Shown here one piece after another: positions 46,478 to 56,705 of a stretch of DNA of 64,000 bases. A program made the position numbers and the translations under genes. Every line of letters starts with the position of its first letter. Within the stretch, counting starts at the first letter, position 1. The stretch is from Eudorina sp. 2006-703-Eu-15 (taxonomy: Eukaryota; Chlorophyta; Chlorophyceae; Chlamydomonadales; Volvocaceae). A model generated the notes under the pieces. The model made no database searches and was not told the DNA's origin. It saw only the letters and a program-made list of their open reading frames with translations. The stretch spans positions 62,001-126,000 of the forward strand of contig BDSI01000064.1 of the NCBI GenBank assembly GCA_003117195.1, in the 5' to 3' direction.

Positions 46478-47501
46478 TACACCAGACAGGGAATCTCGAG
46501 GGCTGGCAACCCTATTTGCAATGCGCGAACAAAATTTTGTAAGTATGTATAGCTTTTAAGTTCCAGGCAGGGCGTTCGGAACGTGCAGTGTCCCGTAACG
46601 GTTTCGGCAGTTGGAGCAGATGCGGACTTTGAAATTCTGATCGGAATCAACGATCAACTAATCAACTAATTATGAACCTATACAATTCGCAAGTGCATTC
46701 AGTGCACACCTTGGCCTTCTTTATGCCTCCTGCTTTCCTTGGTCGGGGGCCTCGGGGCTAAAAGGCCACGTGATGTCGTGATCGCATTTCACAGTGTGCC
46801 TGTTGGCATTTAACCCTCCACAGTCCTCAGTGTTGAGAACTGCGTAGATTCATTGGAGGTATGAACGCGAATTTTCCTGCATTTGATCGAATGTGGGCGA
46901 CCATAACTGCCGGTGCCGGGATGGGAACCCTCACTGAAATGGTTGGTTCACCGCAGAAAGCGCATGCAATATCTATGCCAGTTTTTTTTAACAAATCGTT
47001 GCTGTGCGTGGTTCCCATATGACCCATGGGTCCGCAATTCGGAACGGCATGTGCTTCTATATGAATAAATCCCATGAATTCATCATGGCGCAAGATACTT
47101 TGAACGTGCAACTTACCATCTCGCACTCTCGATACTGAACTGCTGACCACGTCATTCGCAAACCGAACCTAACCGAATCAACACCATGTCCGCACACGTT
47201 AAGGGTCCGAACCACTCAGACGGTCGTCCGATCGCCCATCGTCAACGGTCAAACCTTTCCAGGGGCCGAAGCCCTGAACCAACCCTCTGCCCAAGCGAAG
47301 TTGCAGAGATGCACACCGCAGTTCCGTTTCGTTTGACCGCCCGCCCGCGGCCACTCGGCCGCGTCATCTCCGATTCCTCCCCGCAAGACACGTCGCCCTC
47401 TCCAGATACGACATCCCGGTCCATCTGGGGCCCTCCCAGCGCCGCCACCCACGACCTCATCGGCAATCCGCAGCCGCTGGGCGTCGCGGCCGCCGGCGCA
47501 G
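46478..47501. other. Intergenic region upstream of RNase T2-A
   Basis: Promoter side of RNase T2-A. The stretch 46550-47150 is distinctly more AT-rich than the genes. A 107-codon minus-strand frame (46827-47150) shows no known motif. Nothing else was recognised. Confidence 0.45.
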
Positions 47502-48302
47502 CGCGCCGCCGCGTCCCGGCGCGACGGCTTCTTCTGCGTGCCACCCACCTATGACCCGTCACGTCCGTCGCCGCTGATCGTGATGCTGCATGGCGCCGGT
47601 GGGCGGGCGGTGCCTTTCGACTTGTACCTTAGCTTTGGCGGGCTACAGAACCTGGACGCCATAACCAGGTGGACGCGGTGCTGCCGGTCATGTGCTCCCG
47701 GCGGATCGTGCCAAAGCTGGAGGAGCTGGGCTGCGAGGTGCAGTACCACGAGTGAGTTGAGTGGCACAAGGAAGGGGGGGTGACTTTTCGCGGTTTTGCT
47801 GTCTTTATTGACATATGGGGTGGGGTGGATGAGAGCCCGGGCGCTGGCTGCCAAGGGCTGCTAGAACAACCAGGTAGGGCTTAGGGGATTTGAATGAATG
47901 AACTTGGATTTGAAGGTAACCCAGATCGAGATGCTACAGAGTCAATCAGCGACAGTCCGGTGGGGGATGCAGAGTTGGGAGGCTGCAGAGGGCAAGGGAG
48001 CATGGCGAGGTGCACAGGTAAATGAATGAATGAACGTTACAGCTCTCTGGCGGTTGTACCGGTCGTTGATGCGCTACCTCTTATGGCTCTCTCCCGTCAT
48101 GCATACCCGTTGCCCGCTGGCTCACCGTCGCTCGAGGTACGAACCGAGATGCTTTCTCCCCGCCCAACATGTTTGCCTGTCCTTTCGTTCGTCCCTTCGT
48201 CCTCAATCCTTTTGCCCCGACGGTCCTCAAAGATTCGAAGGCGGCCACATCATCACCCTGCCCATCGCCCGAGAGGCGTTCAACTGGTTCCTGCGGGCCT
48301 GA
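47502..48302 (+). pseudogene. Decayed serine esterase (phospholipase/carboxylesterase-like alpha/beta hydrolase)
   Basis: Three pieces of an esterase are visible. The first, about 47502-47598, reads RRDGFFCVPPTYDPSRPSPL and then IVMLHGAGG, the oxyanion-loop strand. The second, 47669-47751, reads VDAVLPVMCSRRIVPKLEEL, the region around the acidic residue. The third, 48233-48302, reads FEGGHIITLPIAREAFNWFL, with the catalytic His, then a stop. Pieces two and three join in phase (GA|A). Pieces one and two are only 70 bases apart and their phases do not match, so the middle of the enzyme, including the GxSxG nucleophile, is missing. The likely reading is an internal deletion leaving a pseudogene. 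It lies between the two RNase T2 copies. A less likely alternative is a minimal protein that has lost catalysis. Confidence 0.65.
47785..47814 (+). repeat. Dispersed TTTCGC...TTGACA repeat, copy in the esterase remnant
   Basis: TTTTCGCGGTTTTGCTG followed by TCTTTATTGACATAT is the best preserved copy of the family outside OMA1; it lies in the intron between the last two esterase pieces. Confidence 0.5.
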
Positions 48303-49875
48303 TCAGGACACACGGGGTGACCTGCGGCGTGAATTTCAAAAGGTAAAATCCATGTGATGTGAAGGTTTCGATCCATGTAACCCCAAGGAATAGCGCTGGA
48401 TCCGGATCTGCACCGGATCTGGGTTGCTGCATGGCCTGCCCTTCATGGCTGGGAAGCTGGGGCTGTTGCACCAAGAAGATGTGCCGTCGTCGCAGTTGGG
48501 CCACTGGCATCGGTGTTTTTAAATTTTAATTGACAGCTGTAACGGAGGGTTGGACGCGCGGAATTACGGAATTACGCTCGAGCTGGGACGTGCGGGTTGA
48601 GGGGCGTGCTCTAGCCGGGTGCCTGGACCGACCGTGGATTTGTTGTAGAGGTCGTGGCGGGTTGTAAGAGAGAAATCCGAAAGGTTGTGGGGTTGGGGTG
48701 GCGGCGTGGCGCGTGCCTTGAGTTGAGCCGCAAAGTTAGGACAGGGAGGGCAGGGACGCGTCGTGCTTAGCCCGGGGAGCCCGCTTTGGGAGGCGCCACC
48801 ATGGACAGTTGCACCCGGTCGCACAGACGATTTGCGGGGGTACGACGGTTGGGGAGTCCAGGCGATAACGACGAATGACCGGTTAACGAATGACGCCTGT
48901 GACTGCTGTGTTGCGGTCGCACTAACGAGCAACGAAGCTTCCTCAGTGGCAGATCCCTGTCGTCCTGCATCGGCGGTGTCCTCCCACACCGTCCTGGGAG
49001 GGAGGGTTCGGGCGTCCCATCGCGTTGGGCTTCAAGTCGCCCTACCGCTACCGGCCGCTTCATTGCGCTTTAAGCTGGCTCATAGACTTGTTACCGCAGG
49101 CACGTGATGGTACCCTGTATCGAAATCGAATATCCCGCTCCGAAACCACAACAGGTTTTCCCTGCACGTCATTTAGATGAAGTCTTTCTGCTTGTCCATT
49201 CTGTGACTTCAGTCCGAATGCTTTGTAGTATGTGTGTTCGGCCGGGGCGTGCAGGGGTCGGTCAGAAAAGCTGCGCAACTAGAATGGTGCCATCCTCAAC
49301 TGAGCAGCATTGACAGATAAATACATACTTCACTTACAATATCACTGAAGCGCTGGCGTCGCTAATTTGATTCCCACTGGCGGGCGCAGGCGTTGGTTAG
49401 GGCTACCTGAAAAGCGAATACCTGTGTCACCTTGTTCAACCAAAACTTAATTTACAATGTGTGAGTAACCAGTATGCAATTAGCGTTTCTTCAGTCCTTC
49501 ATGTGACGTAAGCTGCAGCTAGCTAGTCGCCCAATCGTGAGACAGGCCGCGAGGCAGCCGCTTCACATGCTGAAGGATGTATTTTGTGCCGACCAATATG
49601 CAATAGGATGGATAAGTCTTGGATTTGACCGACCAGTGTCTCGTATCAGTGGTACGGCATTTTCACTCGGTTTTCAGCCGAGCAAAGGTCAAGCAATCGT
49701 CGCACTCTGGCACGCATTCTTATCTATTTTTAATTGAGAGCCTGCTGAAGCTCGTTTAGTTAGGATGAGGTAGCGACTTCTACAACTCACAAACTCAACG
49801 CTACACCCCCATACGCGGATTGCTCACGACGATTCATTTTACGCATTGTTCGTCTGGACTCGAGCGTTGACGCCA
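48303..49875. other. Intergenic region between esterase remnant and RNase T2-B
   Basis: No gene recognised. Contains the promoter side of RNase T2-B; 49320-49860 is AT-rich. The short open frames on both strands show no family motif. Confidence 0.45.
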
Positions 49876-52800
49876 ATGGCCACGGCGTCGCGCCCAACTG
49901 GCGCTGCGATGCTTCGCGCGCTTGTCCTGGCCTGTGCGTTGTCGGTAGCGGCTCGCGCCAGGCAGCTGGGCCCATACCAGACAATGAAAGAAAAGTCACA
50001 TGACTTTGACTACTTCTTGCTGGTCAGGTGTGTGCGTCGAGCTTTAGGTCAGCTTCATCGATGTCTGAAGCTTGAACATAGCGGTGTCCTCTCCGTAGGC
50101 AATGGCCAGGAACGTTTTGCTCAAAGAATGGATGTGCCGAGGTGCACAATCATGGGTAAGACTGGTTTCCGGCTGTCGGGCGAAACACCAACGCGGGGGC
50201 TCCGCCCACCCAAGAACCTCTGCCCCCACAGTCTTGATCCCCACCTCTCCTACTATTTTTCTCCCTCCATCCTCCCGCTTGAAAATCTCTTGAATCCTGC
50301 AAATTCCGAGGCTCTTACACAATTTGCCCGCTCCCTGTCGTTGTACCGATGGCCGCCCGAGCTGCCACCGTGATAAGGGGTCGGGAGCCGCTTGTATTCG
50401 AATCCATACCGGAATCGCCCGCAGTGCCCAGCGAAACTCGCGCGACCCCGTCTCCTGCCCTGCTTTCCCCTGCACATGTGCCAACCTCCCCGGCAACGCC
50501 CCGCGCCGCGCCGCGCCGTGCCGCCCCAAACCCCTTTCCACTCCGCGCCCGCCCCGCTGTTCTTCCCCCACTCCCCCCGCAAAGGTTCCATTTGACCATC
50601 CACGGGCTGTGGCCCAACTTTAAGGACGGCACCTGGCCGCAGTTTTGCGACGCGGACAATAAGTTCGATGTCAGCAAGATCAAAGATTTGCGGCCGGAAA
50701 TGGAGGAGGAGTGGCCCTCCACCATGGACCAGGACTGGGACTCGGAGGGCTTCTGGGAGCACGAGTGGTCGAAGCACGGCACCTGCGCGCTGGACGTATT
50801 TCCCACCGAGCACTCGTACTTCAAACACGTGCTGGACCTGCACGCCAAGTACGACCTCGCGGTACGGCAGGAGACCACGCGAAGGACACGGCGGAGGATG
50901 GGAACGGCCAGGGAGAGGAGGCCGAGGGGGGACAGGGCCGGGGCAGCGGGCGGGTGACGGGAAGTTGGAGGGCACGGGGATATTAAAAGAAAACAGCCCA
51001 GACACACCCAGCCCAGGCACAGCCAGGGCAGGGGGAGTTGCCGAGCGCTCGGGGTGCGCGGACACGGTTTCGGAGGAGCGGCTGCTCAGGGTGGTTGGGA
51101 CCAACGGGGGCCTCTGAATGGCATATAAGCTTCGAGGCTTCGTCTAGGCTTCAGGGTGTAACGTCGTGCAAGATGGGCACCAGAGTGGCAGCTTGCGGAG
51201 GCGGTCTTTCCCGGCCTCTTGGTATCATTCCGTTCTGTTATCGTGTCATGCCCCACACTTCTCGTACATCCACCCACCGCACACGAACACGTCCATGTGC
51301 CCCCCGGTGATGGTCGTCCGCCGCTTTGCAGGCGGCGCTCCGCAAGGCCAACATTGTGCCGCACAAGAGCACCGCCTACCGCTCCAACGACCTGGTCAAA
51401 GCCATCCACGACATGTACGGCGTTCGGCCGCTCGTACACTGTGACAACAAGGAGCTCACGGAGGTGCGGCGTCCAGGGTTGTTGGGAGGGTCGGCCCGGC
51501 GTGGGGGCTACTCCAGGGGGGCCCAGCCTGGCGCCCGCCCCCCGGTCGGCAATCGTGGGGGAGATGAGAAGTACGACAAGCGACTAGAACGCATGCACAT
51601 CTACTGCTGTCAATGGCGGTTCTTCTGCTGCTGCTACTGCTGCTACCCTTGTCTCCCTGCTGCTGCCGATGCCTCTGTTGACCAACATCTTGTACCCCGG
51701 CCCGCAGCGCCAAGGCTTCCTCAGCCGCCATCCCGGGCTCCCTTCGCTCCCTCCCCTGATCGCCCGCGCCTCCCCTCATGCCATTTAAGAGAGCGAAACC
51801 GCGAATGGTCACCGGATTGGTTTGGTTGTAGTTGTCCCGGAGGTCTACGTCGCTGTTGAAGGGTGACGTAACAATTATGAAAGGCAACGCAGAACCGGGT
51901 TCTGTTCGGCGCCGTCCCTCATCCGCCCCTCTCCTGTTGGTGTGTGTGCGCGTGTGCAGATCTGGATGTGTTTCGACAAGGACCTGCAGCCCTTTGACTG
52001 TGATGCCTCCCAAGATGACGGCAGCAGCTGTCCTGAGGTCATTATCCCGCCCCTTAAAGACATCGCAGCAGAAGCAACAGAAGCAGCTGCAGCAACGGGA
52101 GCAGGAGCAGCAACGGGAGCAGGAGCAGCAACGGGAGCAGGAGCACGAGTAGCGAGAATCGGCGATTCTGCGGAGGACGGGCTGCACCGGCAGCAACACC
52201 CTCGGGGGCGGGAACGGCTGCAACAGGGTCGGAGTCGGGCTGTGGAGGGGAGCAAGGCGTTGGGGCAGTTGGGACGAGCCGCCGATTGGATTGCGCTTGA
52301 GGTGGAGCAGCAGCAGGAGGACGAACTGAAGAGGCAGTGGGAGCTAGAGGGTAGCCGCAGCCGGCGGCTGGCGAGGGAGGGAGCGGGCGGGGTGCCGGAG
52401 GAGGAGGAGGAAACGTCAGGGGACACGACGACGAAGGGGTCGCTATCCGGGTCGTCGGACGCCTCGTCGTCGTCGTCGTCGTCGCCTGCAGAGGAGTATT
52501 TTGGGTACTGGGGTGAATACGAAGGTACGGCAGTGGAGGAGTCGATCTATTGGCTGCTGGACCCAGATGCCGCGGCCTTGCTGGCGGCATCGCCCGCGAC
52601 CGATGGCGGCCGCAGCGCCGCCGCTACTGCCGCTGCTGCTGATGCTGCTGATGTCTCTGCTACAGCTGACAGCGACGCTGGTGGGTCCACGGCTGCTGGC
52701 GCCGACATTGCTGCCACTGTCAGCTCGAGCGCTGCCGAGGCCGCTGACAGCGCCGCCAGCGGCTCGACCCGTGGGGCGTCGTACTCTTTCCTGTACGGCG

Positions 52801-54173
52801 ACGCCATGACAAATCCCGAGTATGGTGTCCAGCAGCAACAACAATTGGCAGATCTTCAACAGATTTCGGAAATCGAGATGCGGCTGCTGGAGCAGGACGA
52901 TCAGCTGGCGGCGGCGGCGCTGGCAAGCTCGGAAGCAAACGACCCACGGGTCAATGTGGCGACAGATTCCGCGGCGGGCGAGGATGGCGGCGCACTGGCG
53001 GCGCTGAGGGGTTGTGTGAGGATAGCGATGCTGTGGTTCCAACAGCGGCTCAGCCTTGGCCTCGGCGGCGGCGGCGGCGGCGTTGACCTGATGAACGACG
53101 ACGAGCTGCCGCAACCGAACGGCGGCGCCGCCGCCGCGGCAGCCGGCGGCGCCGGTGACTTCGTGTGGGCTTCCCGACTGCGCAGCGGCGCCGACAACGT
53201 GGCATTCAGTGCAGACGAAGCGGCGGATCGGGCGTCGCTGGGGGAAAGCGGCGCGACGCTGGCGGTGGTGACGAAGAGTGACGGTGATGCTTCGCCGCAG
53301 CTTTGGGCCGTACAACAGGTGTTGGTCCTGCGGGCCGACCGCACCGGCGATCCCGCTGCTGCGGCCGCCGCCGCCGCCGCTGCTGGCGTCGGCGTCGTCG
53401 GCACGGCGGTCCGGGTGCCGACGTCGCCGATGTGGGTCGTACTGCTGCTTGCTGTACAGTTGATCTGTTTGGTGGCGGTGACGCTCTCCCTGCTGGTTAT
53501 CACGGGCATGGCCTTGGCGGGGGGAAAATGGGGCAGGAGGCGACGTAATGGCGGCGGCGCCCGATCTCCATCGTCCTCCGGTGCCCTGCAGCTGCACGGG
53601 GTTTGGAGTGAGGAGGAGGCCGCGGTGGCGGAGGGCTACTGGCAGCAGCTCCAGCAGCAACAGCAGCTGCTACGGCCGCCGCCGGCGAAAATGCAGGATC
53701 AGCAGCAGCAGCAGCGAATGCAGTCGGAGGTATTGTACGACAGCCAACAGGTGGTGTGCTGCGGTGCCTGGGGTTTGCAGTCCCAACGGGGAATTGAGGA
53801 CCTGGCAGAGCCGCTGCTGCAGCCGCACGGCGACGATGATGGGTCGTACGACGACGATGATGACGAGTCGTACGACGAGGACGAGCACGAGGATGACGAC
53901 GGTGGGGACGAGCACTGCGGCAGTAGCACGCCACCGAGGATCCATCAGGCCGTTCGGGGACCGCCGGCACCGGCGGCGGTGGCCGCACCGCCGCCGAGCG
54001 GGCCTGAGGGCGAGCAGCAATGGCACATGAACCCGCTGCAGCTGCGGGACTCCTGGCGGGGGGCGGTGCTGGTGCTGCCGGCGGCGGCGGCGGCGGCAGC
54101 CGACCAGCGACCTGAGGCAGCGCAACAGCAGCAGCAGCAGTCACAGTCGCAGACGTTCGCGGCGGTCCATTGA
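49876..54173 (+). CDS. Membrane-anchored RNase T2 with a 700-residue C-terminal extension (copy B)
   Basis: Exons 49876-50027, 50099-50155, 50585-50861, 51332-51463 and 51960-54173 keep frame and give 943 residues. The N-terminus has a signal peptide (ATG at 49876 or 49909). The RNase T2 domain (about 30-240) is intact: RQWPGTFCSKNGC, CAS I LTIHGLWPN (His76), CAS II FWEHEWSKHGTC (Glu130, His134). The last exon begins IWMCFDKDLQPFDCD, as in copy A, but runs on without a stop for 738 codons. The extension holds an Ala/Thr/Gly repeat (about 250-262), a charged Gln/Glu region (about 317-360), a Ser run (about 374-384), long Ala/Ser/Asp-rich sequence, one transmembrane helix (about 697-723, WVVLLLAVQLICLVAVTLSL), a KWGRRRR stop-transfer cluster, then a Gln-rich tail with an Asp/Glu block (about 830-859). 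Predicted type I topology: RNase outside or luminal, acidic tail cytosolic. Confidence 0.85.
51784..51806 (-). repeat. Dispersed GCGGTTTCGCT repeat, partial copy in RNase T2-B intron 4
   Basis: The minus strand reads TTCGCGGTTTCGCTCTCTTA, the left half of the dispersed family seen in OMA1 introns. Confidence 0.35.
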
Positions 54174-54282
54174 GGCGTGTTGAAGTGGCCTGACAGTCGC
54201 GACGCTGACGGTACAGTGGTGCCATCACAGGCGCATCGCGGCCATGTTTCGACGCATGGATCAAATGCCTCGCGATGCGTTG

Positions 54283-54313
<31 letters not shown>

Positions 54314-56705
54314 CTGTGGCGGCGGCGGCGGCAAGGGAGGCCGCTGCCGTGGATCAGATGTCGGTCCTTGACCGACTGTACGGATACAGAACTCAAGTCA
54401 GCCGGTGGGCCTGTGGACCCGTCGTGTAGCGGTTGGTTCGTTGCTCGGTTGGTTCGTTGGTCGGTTGCCGGCCGCACTCGGATGATGATGGAACCAAGCC
54501 TGCCGGCTGTCGTATCGCATGGCCGGCCCGAGACCGGTAACGGTAACGGTCTTCCAACCGCTTCACAACGACCCTCTGCGCAGGGGTTCAGGCTGCGCGC
54601 ACAGTCGGCTGGCCCTGCCCTAGAGGCCTATCCCTGCCAAGCGCAACACCCCTACCCCATATTGGCATTGCTAAGCTTGTGCGAGAACTGAAAGATGCGG
54701 GGAGGTGTGTGGGGTTCCTTAGTTGGATTGTGGAATGGTGGTGTGTTGGGTGTTCGTTTCAGCAACCTGCGATGATATCAGCAAACTGCAAAATATACGT
54801 GAGCATTGACTGCGGTGTGTGATCCAATGTACGGTATGTAGGTGCCTGGATACAGTGCGGGGCATTGGGATGCCGCCGCCGCCACAGCTCCGCCGTGACC
54901 CGAAGGCGTATGGTGATGTGGCGTGACCCACGGGTCGGAGGTGACGCGGCATGCAGATGAGGATGCCGAACGTGTTTCAGTCTGTCGCGCGAGGTTTGCC
55001 TCGCCCCCCAGTGGGGCTCCGGGAGGTGCCACGGCCCATGGGTCGACCGGGCGCCAGGGCTCAGTGCCATAGAACAGCTGTGGGGGGAATGTGAAGCGAA
55101 CAGGCTGTATAACCTATTGTTTGGACGGAGGGAGGGAGGAGGGTGGCGAGGGAGTGAGTAAGGTGGCGAGGGCGGGAGGGAGGGCAGCCTCCCCAGAGAC
55201 ATCCCAGGCGTTGTAGTGTTGTTCTGGGTGCGTGTCGGCTGGGTTGGGTACTTTGAAAGTCGGGGTAGTGGCACGACGGCATCCGTGGCTCTGAAGTGAT
55301 CTAGGTTTTTGGTTCTGGGGGCCTTGCAGGATTTTCAGGACGTAATTTTTCAGTATACGGCAATGTTGCGCAGGGAGACATGATCGTACAGATATGCAGT
55401 GAGGTGCAGGCATGGGAGGCTGGTCCCCTGGGGGCTGCGGGCGGTGATGCGCGCAGCGGAGGAGCGGCAGGGGTGTGCATGGTATGTTGGTGGTGGTGTC
55501 AAGCGTGGCGTTGATGGTGATTGTGGTGGTCGCGGCGTCCCGCGATCTGTCAATGAGAGTTGCATCAGAGCCGAGACCTTCTCCTGCCTGTACGACTGGG
55601 GGACACAACGCCTGGCGATGCGCATCATTTGGGTACCGCAAAACCGGCTGTACGGTTCTGTACGGCTACCCGCGGCTGTGCGGCAACGAGGGCTGCTCCG
55701 GCGGGATGTCTGCGGAGCGGCAAGTGAGCTGTTCCCCCCGGGCCCCCAGGGACGCCCGCCATGCATCGCGGGACTGAGTGCGGCATTGCCGGCCACGTAC
55801 CGCAATGGGGCGGTGCCGCCATCGCCTCGAGGTACTGCGTGCCGTCGAATGGGGGCAACTGAGGATGGCGGTGTCCTTGGCGGCTGGGCGGGGCGGGGGA
55901 GAAGTGGTGCTCGTGATTAAGCGCAGCTGAGCCTGCCCTCGTCCGTACCCATGTTGTCGTATGGCCGCGGGTGGCATGAGGGGCCGGGGGCCGGGGTTGA
56001 GGCTGCTGAGCAGCATCGGGTGGTTAGGTGCCACTGGCATTTGTAGGTATTGCGTGGTTCACTGGGTCGGTTTCGGATGACCATTGATTTGGGATGGCGT
56101 TTGTTGTGTTGGCGACCCGCGATGGGTTGGGGTTTTTAGGGTGCTTGTGATGCGGTTCTGCATGGCGCGACTTGGTGTGTGCAGCCAGCCTGCCACCCAC
56201 CCACAGCAGCAGCCGGTGCGCGGCGGGCTCGGGTGCTGGTTCGCGTGTGGTAGTGAAGCGCCTGCTGTGCGGTGGGGCGCGATTAATAATCTGAACATCG
56301 AAGCATTAGGAAGCAGTATCCAAACGTTGCAACGGTATCATATCTTTGTAATGACGTAAATGTAGAGGGGATCTGCAGAGTATCGAAGAATACCCGACCC
56401 AGATGTTGACCCGCGGGCCTGGCGTCCCGACCGAATAAGCGCCGAGGCGACTGCGTTGCCATGCCTACTTATCGCTGTTTTTTATGCGTTATGCTAATCG
56501 GGGGGAAGATATTCGTGCTGGTATCGGATTGCAGAAGACACTTGCACCATTACGACCAGCTAAAATCCGCAGCTGCACCACATGAGAAACACCGAAGCAG
56601 GGCCAAGTTATATTTATGTAGATTGTATGTACTTTTCATACACAATTCCAATTGCAATAGGCCCCAACACCGCTCCGAGTCTTCACCCCGGTCGCTTTAG
56701 CGACA
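54174..56705. other. Intergenic region between RNase T2-B and ASA1
   Basis: Runs of CGT codon-like repeats at 54282-54315 and a GAGGG-rich stretch near 55128-55190. No frame on either strand shows a domain. The last 400 bases before ASA1 are AT-richer and should contain its promoter. Confidence 0.5.

Noticed and set aside
46827..47150. 107-codon minus-strand frame near RNase T2-A
   Set aside because: Composition is unremarkable and no motif or neighbouring exon supports it.
52443..53660. 405-codon open frame on the minus strand opposite the RNase T2-B tail
   Set aside because: It is antisense to a long GC-rich, triplet-repetitive exon. Its translation is low-complexity without any domain, and the plus frame is anchored by the RNase T2 exons.
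49876..54173. Reading the RNase T2-B extension as a separate downstream gene with its own start
   Set aside because: The frame is uninterrupted from the conserved last RNase exon, and no promoter-like or acceptor break was visible between the domain and the extension. It remains testable by cDNA.
54275..54691. Open frame beginning with a Val/Arg repeat downstream of RNase T2-B
   Set aside because: Generated by a CGT trinucleotide run; no continuation into a real protein.
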